This document shows positions 32,149 through 40,500 of a DNA stretch of 64,000 bases, one piece after another. The first letter of the stretch is position 1. Every line of letters begins with the position of its first letter. The stretch is from Caulobacter segnis (GTDB lineage: Bacteria; Pseudomonadota; Alphaproteobacteria; Caulobacterales; Caulobacteraceae). The position numbers and the translations under genes were made by a program. The notes beneath the pieces were generated by a model. It saw only the letters and a program-made list of their open reading frames with translations. It searched no databases and was not told the DNA's origin. The DNA is taken from assembly GCF_003243465.1 (NCBI RefSeq), contig NZ_QFQZ01000006.1, positions 31,219 to 95,218 on the forward strand, in the 5' to 3' direction.

Positions 32149-33566
32149 GCCAGAACTTCCTTCCAACGCGCGATCTGGGCGCGGACCTGGGCGGGGGCGG
32201 TCCCACCATAGCTCATGCGGCTGGCCGCCGAGGCGGCCGGGGTCAGGACCGCGTAGACGTCCTGGGTGATCCGCGGCTCGATCGCCTGGAACTGCTCCAA
32301 GGTAAGATCGGCCAGATCGACGCCAAGGCCTTCGGCGGTCTTCACCGCCGAACCTGTCACGTGGTGCGCGTCGCGGAAAGGCATGTTCAGCGTGCGCACC
32401 AGCCAATCGGCAAGGTCGGTGGCGGTCGAGAAGCCGGCGCCGGCCGCCTTGGCCATGTTTTCGGTGTTCGGCGTCAGGTCGGCGACCATGCCGGCCATGG
32501 CCAGCAGCGCAAGCTCCAGGGCGTCGAAGGCCTCGAAGGTCGGGACCTTGTCCTCCTGCATGTCCTTCGAATAGGCCAGCGGCAGGCCCTTCATGACCAC
32601 CGTCAGGGTGGTCAACGAGCCGAGAATCCGGCCGACCTTGGCGCGGATCAGCTCGGCCGCGTCGGGGTTCTTCTTCTGCGGCATGATCGAGCTGCCGGTC
32701 GTGAAGGCGTCGGTCAGCTTGATGAAGCCGAACATCGGCGTCGTCCACAGCACGATCTCCTCGGCCAGGCGCGACAGGTGCGTGGCGGTGATCGAGGCGG
32801 CCGACAGGGCCTCCAGGGCGAAGTCGCGCGAGGAGACGCTGTCCAGAGAATTGGCGGTCGGACGGTCGAAGCCCAGCGCCGCCGCCGTCTGGTGGCGGTC
32901 GATCGGGAAGGGCGAGCCGGCCAGGGCGGCCGCGCCCAGCGGGCATTCGTTCATCCGGGCACGGGCGTCGCGGAAGCGCGAGGCGTCGCGGCCGAACATC
33001 TCGACATAGGCCATCAGGTGGTGGCCGAAGGTCACCGGCTGGGCCGGCTGCAGGTGGGTGAAGCCCGGCATCAGGGCGTCGGCATAGGCCTCGGCCTGGG
33101 CCACCAGGGCCTTTTGCAGGGCCTCCAACTGGCCGACCGTGCGATCGCAGGCGTCGCGGACCCACAGGCGGAAGTCGACGGCCACCTGGTCATTGCGCGA
33201 GCGGGCGGTGTGCAAGCGGCCGGCCGTCGGGCCGATCAGCTCGCGCAGCCGCGCCTCGATGTTCATGTGGATGTCTTCGTACTCGTCGCGGAACGGGAAG
33301 GCGCCCGCGGTGATCTCGCCCTCGATGGCGTCGAGACCCTTGAGAATTTCCTCGCCGTCGGCGCTTGCAATCACACCTTGGCTGATCAACATCCGGGCGT
33401 GGGCGCGCGAGCCTGCCAGGTCCTGCGCCCACAGGCGCTTGTCGAAGCCGATGGAGACGTTGATCGCCTGCATCAGCTCGGCGGGCTTGGCCGAGAAGCG
33501 ACCGCCCCACATGGCTTGGCCCTGGCCCTTGGCGGCCTGGGACATATCGGAGGCGTGGTCGGTCAT
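32145..33566 (-). CDS. argH: Argininosuccinate lyase
   Basis: 473 residues. The fumarase-superfamily signature TTGSSIMPQKKNPDAAELIR is at about residue 290. The N-terminal region MWGGRFSAKPAELMQAINVS and TARSRNDQVAVDFRLW are the usual ArgH blocks. It splits argininosuccinate to arginine and fumarate, the last step of arginine synthesis. The start codon is CAT ATG back-to-back with tlpA, so no intergenic DNA exists between the two divergent starts. It is co-oriented with lptM and lysA. Confidence 0.95.
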   Translation of the reverse strand: MTDHASDMSQAAKGQGQAMWGGRFSAKPAELMQAINVSIGFDKRLWAQDLAGSRAHARMLISQGVIASADGEEILKGLDAIEGEITAGAFPFRDEYEDIHMNIEARLRELIGPTAGRLHTARSRNDQVAVDFRLWVRDACDRTVGQLEALQKALVAQAEAYADALMPGFTHLQPAQPVTFGHHLMAYVEMFGRDASRFRDARARMNECPLGAAALAGSPFPIDRHQTAAALGFDRPTANSLDSVSSRDFALEALSAASITATHLSRLAEEIVLWTTPMFGFIKLTDAFTTGSSIMPQKKNPDAAELIRAKVGRILGSLTTLTVVMKGLPLAYSKDMQEDKVPTFEAFDALELALLAMAGMVADLTPNTENMAKAAGAGFSTATDLADWLVRTLNMPFRDAHHVTGSAVKTAEGLGVDLADLTLEQFQAIEPRITQDVYAVLTPAASAASRMSYGGTAPAQVRAQIARWKEVLA

Positions 33567-34199
33567 ATGAGCGAAGTCCAGTCGGGTCAGAACGAGCCGG
33601 GCGCTGCGAAGCGCAATCCTTTGAGGCTGGCGCTTGCGGGCGTCCTCCTCGTCGGTGTGGCGGCGGTTCTATACGTCATCGCGACCGCTTCGTTCAAACC
33701 CCAAGGGCCCGCCGACCTCACAGAATTCAAGAAGGGGACGCTGGCGAAGCTGGACGTGCCCGCCAGCCCGCGCGCAGCCCCGGCCACGGTGTTCACCAGC
33801 CTGGACGGCAAGCCGGCGACCCTGGCCGACTTCAAGGGGCGCGTCGTGATCATGAACCTGTGGGCGACGTGGTGCGCGCCGTGCAAGGCCGAGATGCCGA
33901 CCCTGGCCAAGCTGCAGGCGGCCTACGCCACCCAGCCGGTGACCGTGCTGCCGATCAGCGTCGACCGCGACAGCGACCTGAACCTTGTCCAGGCCGAGAT
34001 GGCCGCCAACCCGCCGCTGAAGACCTATCGCGATCCGTCCTACAAGCTGTCCTTCGACCTGGAGCCGCGGGCGGCCGGCTATCCGACTACGGTGATCTAT
34101 GACCGCCAGGGCCGTGAACGGGCGCGCCTGGCTGGCCCCGCCGACTGGTCTGCGCCGGAGGTGCGCGGTCTGGTCGAGAAGCTGCTAGCCGAAAAGTGA
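33567..34199 (+). CDS. tlpA: TlpA-like thioredoxin family protein
   Basis: 210 residues from the ATG at 33567. A hydrophobic N-terminal anchor (LRLALAGVLLVGVAAVLYVIA) is followed by a thioredoxin fold with WCAPC (NLWATWCAPCKAEMPTLAK) near residue 110. The C-terminus has cis-Pro in GYPTTVIYD. TlpA-type proteins are membrane-anchored periplasmic reductases for cytochrome or copper centres. The start codon abuts the divergent argH start (CATATG). The stop overlaps the next GNAT gene by four bases (GTGA). Confidence 0.9.
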   Translation: MSEVQSGQNEPGAAKRNPLRLALAGVLLVGVAAVLYVIATASFKPQGPADLTEFKKGTLAKLDVPASPRAAPATVFTSLDGKPATLADFKGRVVIMNLWATWCAPCKAEMPTLAKLQAAYATQPVTVLPISVDRDSDLNLVQAEMAANPPLKTYRDPSYKLSFDLEPRAAGYPTTVIYDRQGRERARLAGPADWSAPEVRGLVEKLLAEK

Positions 34200-34924
34200 T
34201 TGATCCCTCGGTTATCGAACCGCTGGCCGACGACGCCTGGCCGGCGCGTGAGCGCGAGCGACTGGGCGGCTGGCGGCTGAATGCTTCGTCCGGCTTCTCG
34301 ATGCGGATCAACGCCTGCTGGCCGCTGTCGGCGCCCGATCGCGACGTCGAGGCGGCCATCGACGTCGTGGAGGCCTGGTACGCCGCGCGCGGCCTGCCGC
34401 CACGCTTCAAGCTGACCGATGGCGTGCTCGCGCCGACCGACCTCGCCGACCGCCTGACCGCGCGAGGCTATCACGCCAGCAAGGACACCTTGCTCATGGT
34501 CGGCGTGACGGGCGGGGAGGGCGACCTGTCCGTGGCGATCTCCGCCGCGCCCGACGCGACCTTCGAGGGTGTTTTCACCGCCTCGGCAGGCGATCCGGAG
34601 GATGGTCGCGAGCGGACCGAGGCCCTGGGGCGGATGCCGCCGCCGGCCTTGTTCGCCAAGCTGGAGATCGACGGCGCGCCGGCGGCGATCGGCGTCGCCG
34701 CGCTCGGCGGCGGCTTCGCGGGGATCTTCGGCATGCGCACCGTTCCAGCCCATCGCCGCAAGGGCCTGGCGCGTCGAATCCTCAGGGCTGTGCTGGCTGA
34801 GGCGCGGCAGGCCGGCGCCGAGCGCGCCTGGCTTCAGGTCGAGGCGGACAATGCCGCGGCCATCGCCCTCTATGCCGACGAGGGCTTCGAGCCCGCCTAT
34901 CGCTACCGTTACTGGACCCGCTGA
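34196..34924 (+). CDS. GNAT family acetyltransferase
   Basis: 242 residues starting at a GTG within the tlpA stop (GTGA overlap). Two GNAT-like halves are visible: an N-terminal part (ARERERLGGWRLNASSGFS) and a canonical C-terminal GNAT domain with the acetyl-CoA loop GMRTVPAHRRKGLARRI, followed by ADNAAAIALYADEGF. Substrate is unknown. The tandem layout resembles acyl-CoA-dependent N-acetyltransferases in which only the second domain is active. Coupling to tlpA suggests only co-expression. Confidence 0.85.
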   Translation: MIDPSVIEPLADDAWPARERERLGGWRLNASSGFSMRINACWPLSAPDRDVEAAIDVVEAWYAARGLPPRFKLTDGVLAPTDLADRLTARGYHASKDTLLMVGVTGGEGDLSVAISAAPDATFEGVFTASAGDPEDGRERTEALGRMPPPALFAKLEIDGAPAAIGVAALGGGFAGIFGMRTVPAHRRKGLARRILRAVLAEARQAGAERAWLQVEADNAAAIALYADEGFEPAYRYRYWTR

Positions 34925-34973
34925 CCGGCGCCTGCCCCGGTGATGGCGCCGCTTGGATAGGTTCGTGCTAGAC

Positions 34974-34997
34974 AAGTTTACAAAACAAACAAGTTGA
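34974..34997 (+). promoter_or_regulatory. AT-rich patch with repeated ACAAGTT
   Basis: ACAAGTT occurs at 34974-34980 and again near 34990-34996, in an AT-rich patch containing TTTACAAAACAAAC within otherwise GC-rich DNA. It lies 37 bp upstream of the acyltransferase start and could be a promoter or operator. No factor is assigned. Confidence 0.35.
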
Positions 34998-35033
34998 TGC
35001 ACTGTTTCCGCACTTCAAGGAGGAGGCCCAGTC

Positions 35034-36251
35034 ATGCACGCGCCGCTCAAGGCCCTGGACAGTTCGCCGCTCAGTCGCGGCGACGGCCGGAACGCGCCGA
35101 TCGGCGCGCTCCGCGCCTTCGTCACCCTGTTGGTGGTCGGCCACCACACGGTGCTGACCTACAATCCCTATGCGCCGCCCCCGAAGGCGTTCGGCGCGCA
35201 GCCGATCTTGTGGACGGTCTTCCCGGTCGTCGATCCGCAGAAGTTTGCGCCGTTTGGCCTGCTGACCCTGGTCAACGACCTCTTCTTCATGTCGCTGATG
35301 TTCTTCATCTCCGGCGTGTTCGTCGCCGACGGCTTGCGCGCGAAGGGAGCCGGGAGCTTCCTGAAGGCGCGGGCGCTGAGGCTCGGGGTTCCGTTCGTGA
35401 TCGGCGCGGCGCTGCTGGCGCCGCTGGCCTACTTCCCCGCCTGGCTGCAGTCAGGCGGCGCGCCAGACTTGCCGGCCTTCGCCCAGGCTTGGGTCGATCT
35501 GCCCTTCTGGCCAAGCGGCCCGGCCTGGTTCCTGTGGGTCCTGCTCGCGTTCGGCGCGATCATCGCGGGGGTTCATGCGCTGTTTCCGGGTTTCGTGGAG
35601 GAGCTGGGCGTTCTGGCGAAGGGCGCGGACCGCAAGCCTGCGCGCTTCTTCTGGGGGCTCGTCGTCGTCAGTGCGCTGGCGTACCTGCCGCTGGTGATGA
35701 CGACGCCGTTCGGCCACTGGACGACGATCGGGCCGTTTTCGGTCCAGACGGCCAGGATCGGCCACTACTTCACCTACTTCCTCGCCGGGATCGCGGTCGG
35801 CGCGGCGGGCGTGGGTCAGGGGCTGACGGACCCGGCCGGGCAGCTCGCGCGGCGTTGGTGGCTGTGGTGCCTGGCGCCGGTTCCCCCGATCGTCGTGACC
35901 TTGGGAGTCCTGGGCGTGGCGTTCTCGCCGAACCCGCCGCCGCGCGCGGTGCTGGATGTCGTCGGCGGTCTGGCCTTCGTCCTGGCGTGCGCGGCGCTCT
36001 CTTTCGCGGCCCTGGCGGTCGCCTTGCGGTTTGTCCGCCGGACCGGCGCGGTCGGCGGCAGCCTGCAGGCCAACGCCTATGGCCTCTACCTGACCCACTA
36101 CGTCTTGGTTTCTTGGCTGGCCTGGCTGGTACTGCCGCAAGGGTGGGGCGGTCTGATCAAGGGAATCGTGGTGTTCGCGGGCGCCGTGGCGCTGGGCTGG
36201 TTGATCACCATGGCCCTGCGACGCATGCCGCTGTTGGGGCGAATCCTGTGA
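35034..36251 (+). CDS. Acyltransferase-3 family membrane protein
   Basis: 405 residues with about ten hydrophobic spans. The N-terminal motif ALRAFVTLLVVGHHTVL has the conserved Arg and His of the acyltransferase-3 family (RxxA...HH). The family moves acyl groups, e.g. O-acetyl, to glycans or lipids at the cytoplasmic membrane. The ATG at 35034 has AAGGAGGAGG upstream. It is followed by two genes (a membrane protein and a winged-helix regulator) in the same direction, 34 bp and 8 bp apart, so an operon is likely. Confidence 0.85.
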   Translation: MHAPLKALDSSPLSRGDGRNAPIGALRAFVTLLVVGHHTVLTYNPYAPPPKAFGAQPILWTVFPVVDPQKFAPFGLLTLVNDLFFMSLMFFISGVFVADGLRAKGAGSFLKARALRLGVPFVIGAALLAPLAYFPAWLQSGGAPDLPAFAQAWVDLPFWPSGPAWFLWVLLAFGAIIAGVHALFPGFVEELGVLAKGADRKPARFFWGLVVVSALAYLPLVMTTPFGHWTTIGPFSVQTARIGHYFTYFLAGIAVGAAGVGQGLTDPAGQLARRWWLWCLAPVPPIVVTLGVLGVAFSPNPPPRAVLDVVGGLAFVLACAALSFAALAVALRFVRRTGAVGGSLQANAYGLYLTHYVLVSWLAWLVLPQGWGGLIKGIVVFAGAVALGWLITMALRRMPLLGRIL

Positions 36252-36285
36252 CCATTCATGATGCGACGCCGAAGGGAATTCGCCC

Positions 36286-36918
36286 ATGAACGACAAGCTG
36301 AAGACAGTCCAGGATGACCTGGCGTTCCTGCGCGGCCTCGCCGACGGCGCGGCGGACAAAGGCGGGCTCGGAGCGGCCGGGGGTGCGCTTTACGGGGCCG
36401 CCGGCCTGCTCTACGGCGCGCAGACCCTGGCCTACGCCGTCCAGGAGCGCGGGTGGCTTCGCATGTCGTCGCTCGCCAATCTGGTGATGGCCTGGACTCC
36501 GACGGTCATCTTCCTGATCCTGATGATCATCGTCATCGTCATCGATCGCAAGCAGCCCCGCCGGGGTGTCGCCAGCCGCGCGGTGAACGCCGCCTTCGCC
36601 GGAGCGGGCATCGCCAACCTGGCTCTGGTGCTGATCTTCGCGGCGGCGGCCGTGCGCAACAACGATTTCCGCTACTGGCTCTTCCACCCGGCGGTCGTGT
36701 TCGTGCTTCAAGGGGCCGTCTGGTACGTGATCTTCATGCTGCGCAAGCGGGGCTGGACGGCCCTGGTCGCGATCGGCTGGCTCGTTTCGGGCGTGGCGCT
36801 CGGGCTTCTTGTCGACAAGCCCGGTGTCTATCTGCTGGTCGCCACCTTCGGACTGTTCGCCTTCATGATGGTTCCGGGCTTTCACATGATGCGCCAGGCC
36901 ATGCGGCCCGCATCCTGA
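36286..36918 (+). CDS. Conserved multispanning membrane protein
   Basis: 210 residues with six hydrophobic spans, e.g. TVIFLILMIIVIVI, AGIANLALVLIFAAAAV and LLVATFGLFAFMMVPGFHMM. The N-terminal region has MNDKLKTVQDDLAFLRGLAD, a helical cytoplasmic lead. No transport or enzyme motif is recognised. It is followed 8 bp later by a small winged-helix regulator that probably controls this unit. Its role with the upstream acyltransferase is not known. Confidence 0.8.
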   Translation: MNDKLKTVQDDLAFLRGLADGAADKGGLGAAGGALYGAAGLLYGAQTLAYAVQERGWLRMSSLANLVMAWTPTVIFLILMIIVIVIDRKQPRRGVASRAVNAAFAGAGIANLALVLIFAAAAVRNNDFRYWLFHPAVVFVLQGAVWYVIFMLRKRGWTALVAIGWLVSGVALGLLVDKPGVYLLVATFGLFAFMMVPGFHMMRQAMRPAS

Positions 36919-36926
36919 GATCACCC

Positions 36927-37238
36927 GTGGCCGCCCCCTTCGACATCAATGGATTGGACGACGTCATCCATGGCCGCGTGCGGCTGGGGATCGTGGCCTA
37001 TCTGGCCAGCGCCGAGGTCGCCGATTTCACCGAGCTGAAGGACCTTCTCGAGGTCACTCAGGGAAATCTGTCGGTTCACCTGCGCAAGCTGGAGGACGCC
37101 GGATACGTGGCCATCGACAAGAGCTTCGTGGGGCGCAAACCCCTGACCCGCGTGCGCTTGACCGAAGCGGGAAGGGGCGCTTTCGCCAACTACCTGAAGG
37201 CCATGGGACAGCTCGTGGAGCAGGTCGGCAAGACCTGA
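36927..37238 (+). CDS. Winged-helix DNA-binding regulator (HTH_34-like)
   Basis: 103 residues from a GTG start at 36927. A winged-helix motif is clear: IVAYLASAEVADFTELKD, then LLEVTQGNLSVHLRKLEDAG and the wing FVGRKPLTRVRLTEAGRGAF. This pattern matches small MarR/ArsR-like one-domain regulators that sit beside membrane proteins. There is no sensor or metal-binding cysteine. Its 8-bp spacing from the membrane protein gene suggests that it regulates the acyltransferase/membrane-protein operon. Confidence 0.85.
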   Translation: MAAPFDINGLDDVIHGRVRLGIVAYLASAEVADFTELKDLLEVTQGNLSVHLRKLEDAGYVAIDKSFVGRKPLTRVRLTEAGRGAFANYLKAMGQLVEQVGKT

Positions 37239-38081
37239 TCAGGCGAAGCCGAGCTCCTTTCGGAGCGTCCCTGGAAGAGCCCCCGCCGTGCGGAGCTCCT
37301 GCAGCGTCTGGGCCTTGTCACGCTTGGCGTAGCGCTTGCCGTCGGGGCCGACCAGCAGGCCGTGGTGGCGATAGACCGGCGTCGGCAGGCCCAGCAGCGC
37401 CTGAAGCAGGCGCTGGATGTGCGCGGCCTCGAACAGGTCGGCGCCCCTGACGACGTGCGTCACCCCCTGCAACGCATCGTCATGGACGACCGCCAGATGG
37501 TAGGCGACGCCGACGTCCTTGCGCGCCAGCACGATGTCGCCGGCCGTCTCGGGCCGAGCCTGGATCAGGCCGGTCTCGCCGCCCGGTCCGGCGCCTTCCT
37601 CGATGAAGGTCAGGGTCTCGAACCCGCCCAGCGTCTCGCGCGCCGCCGCCAGGGACAGGCGCCAGGCGAAGGCCTCGCCGCGGGCCAGGCGTTCGGCCTC
37701 TTCGTCGGCGGGGAGGGGGCCGCCGACATAGGGGACCGCCGGCTCATGGGGCGCGCGCCCGATATCGATCTCCTTGCGGGTCTTGAAGCAACGATAGACG
37801 AGGCCGCGCTCGCGGAGGGTCTCGATCGCCGCGTGGTAATCCGCCAGGTGTTCCGATTGCCGCCGGACCGGACTTTCCCAGGACAGGCCCAGCCAGGAGA
37901 GATCCTCCAGGATCGCCGCCTCGTACTCGGGACGGCTGCGGGTGATGTCGATGTCCTCGATCCGCAGCAGAAAACGGCCGCCGGCCTCGCGCGCGGCCGT
38001 GTAGGCGGCGAGGGCCGAATAGGCGTGGCCGCGATGCAGGTAGCCCGTCGGCGAGGGCGCGAACCGGGTGACGAAGGCCAC
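37239..38081 (-). CDS. gluQ: Glutamyl-Q tRNA(Asp) synthetase
   Basis: 280 residues starting at the GTG at 38081, two bases after the TetR gene stop. The HIGH-like motif is APSPTGYLHRGHAYSAL and the KMSKS counterpart is YAKRDKAQTL. Length and absence of an anticodon-binding domain separate GluQRS from full GltX. The enzyme puts glutamate on the queuosine base of tRNA-Asp. Its start, tightly spaced to tetR, indicates co-transcription. Confidence 0.93.
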   Translation of the reverse strand: MAFVTRFAPSPTGYLHRGHAYSALAAYTAAREAGGRFLLRIEDIDITRSRPEYEAAILEDLSWLGLSWESPVRRQSEHLADYHAAIETLRERGLVYRCFKTRKEIDIGRAPHEPAVPYVGGPLPADEEAERLARGEAFAWRLSLAAARETLGGFETLTFIEEGAGPGGETGLIQARPETAGDIVLARKDVGVAYHLAVVHDDALQGVTHVVRGADLFEAAHIQRLLQALLGLPTPVYRHHGLLVGPDGKRYAKRDKAQTLQELRTAGALPGTLRKELGFA

Positions 38082-38083
38082 GC

Positions 38084-38716
38084 CTAGGCTCGGTCGGTGA
38101 ACTTCGCGAACATGCCCAGGTGCTCGAACACCGCGCGCAGGAAGGCTTCCTCGCCGCCCAGCAGCGCCTTCAGCGGCGCGAACTGCTTGAAGCCGATCAT
38201 CTCGGCGAGACCGTGCCCGGCGCACCAGGCGGCGATCGTCGCCAGTTCCAGGTCGAGTTCGGTGACCGCGCCGCCGGCGTGCTCGGCCAGGGTGTCGCGC
38301 ACCTGGCAGTAGGCGCCGTCGTCCTTGAGCTGGTCGGGCAGGGCGTCCTTGTCACGCGAACGGTCGTACATCACACGGTACAGGGCGGGGTTGTCGCGCG
38401 CGAAGCAGACATAGGCCACGCCGATATTGGTCATCCGGGTGCGCGGGTCTTCCGTGGCGGTCCTGGCCTTGGACAGGGCCGCGTCCAGCTCGACCCAACC
38501 TTCGTGGGCCACGGCCTCCAGCAACTCGGCCTTGTCCTTGAAGTGGTGGTAGGGCGCGGCGGGACTGACGCCGGCCTCGCGCGCCACCCCGCGCAGCGAC
38601 AGGGCGGCGGGGCCGTCGGTCTCGAGGATCTTGCGGGCGGCCTCGACCAGCGCGCGGCTGAGATCGCCATGGTGATACGGACGGGATTCGGCGGTCGCGG
38701 TGCTCATCGATCTCAC
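38084..38716 (-). CDS. TetR/AcrR family regulator
   Basis: 210 residues. The HTH is SLRGVAREAGVSPAAPYHHF near residues 40-60, with an extended helix before it (SRALVEAARKILE). The C-terminal helical domain (FARDNPALYRVMYDRSRD; EMIGFKQFAPLKALL) would bind ligand and dimerise. It is transcribed away from the 27-bp palindrome at 38748-38774 and is divergent from the 36-residue peptide at 38878, so it probably represses itself and the peptide gene. Confidence 0.92.
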   Translation of the reverse strand: MRSMSTATAESRPYHHGDLSRALVEAARKILETDGPAALSLRGVAREAGVSPAAPYHHFKDKAELLEAVAHEGWVELDAALSKARTATEDPRTRMTNIGVAYVCFARDNPALYRVMYDRSRDKDALPDQLKDDGAYCQVRDTLAEHAGGAVTELDLELATIAAWCAGHGLAEMIGFKQFAPLKALLGGEEAFLRAVFEHLGMFAKFTDRA

Positions 38717-38747
38717 TCTAACCCCAGCTTTCTAAAATTTCATCCAA

Positions 38748-38774
38748 ACGCTGTAAAGATCATCTTGACGGCGT
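38748..38774. promoter_or_regulatory. TetR-type palindromic operator
   Basis: ACGCTGTAAAGAT-C-ATCTTGACGGCGT: 13-base arms matching at 11 of 13 positions around a central C, with one further paired base on each side. It starts 32 bp upstream of the tetR start and overlaps the -35 element of the divergent promoter. This is a strong candidate for TetR binding, inferred from position and symmetry. Confidence 0.75.
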
Positions 38775-38792
38775 TCAGATTTGCGCTATCTA
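38765..38792 (+). promoter_or_regulatory. Sigma-70-like promoter toward the small membrane peptide
   Basis: TTGACG (38765-38770), a 16-base spacer and TATCTA (38787-38792). The -35 hexamer lies in the right arm of the palindrome, so a bound TetR dimer would block it. Promoter strength is inferred from the hexamers only. Confidence 0.55.
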
Positions 38793-38877
38793 AGCATCGT
38801 CCAGATTGGATCGCCCCAAGGGACGGCCGATGGTTCGTCGTGAGCCTGGACACAACAACAGCCGAGGGGCTATCGCC

Positions 38878-38988
38878 ATGCTTCGCTACGTAAACGCCTT
38901 TGAGAACGCCTTCGACCGCCTCGCCGGCGGCTATTTCCTGGTCATCGCCCTGGCTGTCGCGGCCGCCGTCGCCGGCGTCGTCCTTTAA
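38878..38988 (+). CDS. 36-residue membrane peptide divergent from tetR
   Basis: Begins at the ATG at 38878 with GAGGGG 8 bases upstream. The sequence MLRYVNAFENAFDRLAGGYF is followed by one hydrophobic span (LVIALAVAAAVAGVV), giving a single-span peptide. It is far below the usual detection length. Support comes from its good ribosome binding site and the divergent TetR promoter/operator at 38748-38792. Candidate roles are a regulatory or transporter-associated peptide, or an effector of an envelope stress response. No homologue was searched. Confidence 0.55.
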   Translation: MLRYVNAFENAFDRLAGGYFLVIALAVAAAVAGVVL

Positions 38989-39150
38989 GCGATCCGTTCG
39001 CGATCGGCGGGCGGCCATGGGCCCCCGCCGCCGCGTCCCGTCTTGAAGCCGCCCGTGTACGGAGCTAACCAGACCAGGACGCGTTAGGCCTCCGACGCCG
39101 CCCACCGTGCGTCGCAGGCGAATTCAGATGATCCAGACTTCCGAGCGGCC

Positions 39151-39633
39151 ATGAGCGTCGCCTTCACCAAAGAGGGCGACAGCGAGGCCTTCGCGGCCGA
39201 TCTGCCCGACCGCCCGATCTCTCCCCATCCCAATCTCGTCACGGCCGAAGGCCTGGCCCAGATCGAGGCCGAGCTCGCTTCGGCGCGCGCGGCCTATGCC
39301 GCCGCCCAGAGCGCAGGCGGGGCTGCCGACGGCGATCGCACCGCCATGGCGCGCGCGACGCGCGACCTGCGCTACTGGTCGGCCCGCCGCGCGAGCGCCC
39401 AGCCGATGGAGCGCGATCCGGGCAAGACAACGGTCCAGTTCGGCGACCGCGTGACCTTCGAGCGCGAGGACGGGCGGGTTCAGACCTTCCGCATCGTCGG
39501 CGAGGACGAGGCTGATCCAGCCAAGGGCTCGATCTCCTATATCGCGCCGATCGCGCGCGCCTTGTTCGGCAAGGCGGTGGGCGAGACGGCCGCTGCGCCA
39601 GGCGGTGAGATCGAGATCACCGCCATCGACTAG
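39151..39633 (+). CDS. GreA/GreB-like transcript-cleavage factor homologue
   Basis: 160 residues. The N-terminal helical region contains LVTAEGLAQIEAELASARAA (coiled-coil arm) and the C-terminus is a GreA/GreB-like FKBP-type module: VQFGDRVTFEREDGRVQTFR, then IVGEDEADPAKGSISYIAPI and GETAAAPGGEIEI. Unlike true GreA, the coiled-coil tip acidic pair (DE at the loop) is not clear, so it may be one of the anti-Gre or Rnk-like members. It would bind the RNA polymerase secondary channel. Confidence 0.8.
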   Translation: MSVAFTKEGDSEAFAADLPDRPISPHPNLVTAEGLAQIEAELASARAAYAAAQSAGGAADGDRTAMARATRDLRYWSARRASAQPMERDPGKTTVQFGDRVTFEREDGRVQTFRIVGEDEADPAKGSISYIAPIARALFGKAVGETAAAPGGEIEITAID

Positions 39634-39682
39634 CCGCAAGTTCCGGATTGCCTTCGGGCCGGAGGCATCGCACCTGCAAGCC

Positions 39683-40324
39683 ATGTTCGCTCCCCCGACC
39701 GCCGCTGTCCTGCTGGAGGCCCGCAAGGCCTTGGCCGACGCCGATCCGGCGCTGGCGGCGATCGAGGCGGTGACGCCGGCGTTCGACTGGCGCGTGGGCC
39801 TCGGGGGCTTTCCCGGCCTGCTGAAGATGGTCGTGCAGCAGCAGGTCTCGATCGCCTCGGCCACCGCGATATGGTCGCGGGTCGAGGCGGGCTTGCCGCA
39901 GATGACGCCCGAGGCGGTGCTGGCGCACGACGACGCCCACCTCCTGTCCCTCGGATTATCGCGACCCAAGGCGCGCTACGCCCGCGCGATCGCCCAGGCC
40001 CATGTCGCCGGGACCTGCGACTTCGACGCCTTGCGGGACCTGCCGGACGACGAGGCCGTGGCGGCCCTCACCGCGATCACCGGCATCGGCCGCTGGACGG
40101 CCGAGGTCTATCTGATGTTCACCCAGGGACGGATGGACATGTTCCCCGGCGGCGATGTCGCCCTGCAGGAAGCGATGCGCTGGATGGACCGGGCCGAGGT
40201 TCGCCCGAACGAAAAGCAGGCCTATCGCCGCGCCGAGCTCTGGCGGCCCTATCGCGGCGTCGCCGCGCACCTGCTCTGGGCTTTTTATGGCGCGGTGAAG
40301 CGGCGGGAAATCGCGCCATTTTGA
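39683..40324 (+). CDS. DNA-3-methyladenine glycosylase (AlkA-type)
   Basis: 213 residues from the ATG at 39683; the frame opens earlier but the reading before 39683 overlaps the GreA-like gene. The helix-hairpin-helix GPD signature is LTAITGIGRWTAEVYLM, and the catalytic Asp is in MFPGGDVALQEAM. The length suits HhH-GPD glycosylases that remove alkylated bases from DNA. No adjacent ada-type regulator is visible. Confidence 0.88.
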   Translation: MFAPPTAAVLLEARKALADADPALAAIEAVTPAFDWRVGLGGFPGLLKMVVQQQVSIASATAIWSRVEAGLPQMTPEAVLAHDDAHLLSLGLSRPKARYARAIAQAHVAGTCDFDALRDLPDDEAVAALTAITGIGRWTAEVYLMFTQGRMDMFPGGDVALQEAMRWMDRAEVRPNEKQAYRRAELWRPYRGVAAHLLWAFYGAVKRREIAPF

Positions 40325-40500
40325 CGTAAGGCCACAGATGTCTTGGTTCTGTCGCTGATATGGCTCATCCTTTCCTTGCGTTCGGGAATGAATGCCGATT
40401 CCCAGAATTGCGTAGGAAGGAGGCCCGTCTTCAGTCCTGTCGCGTACCCCCTCAGCCGAGGCCCTGGGTGTTCTGACGCCCGCCTCGAAGGGAGGATCTG

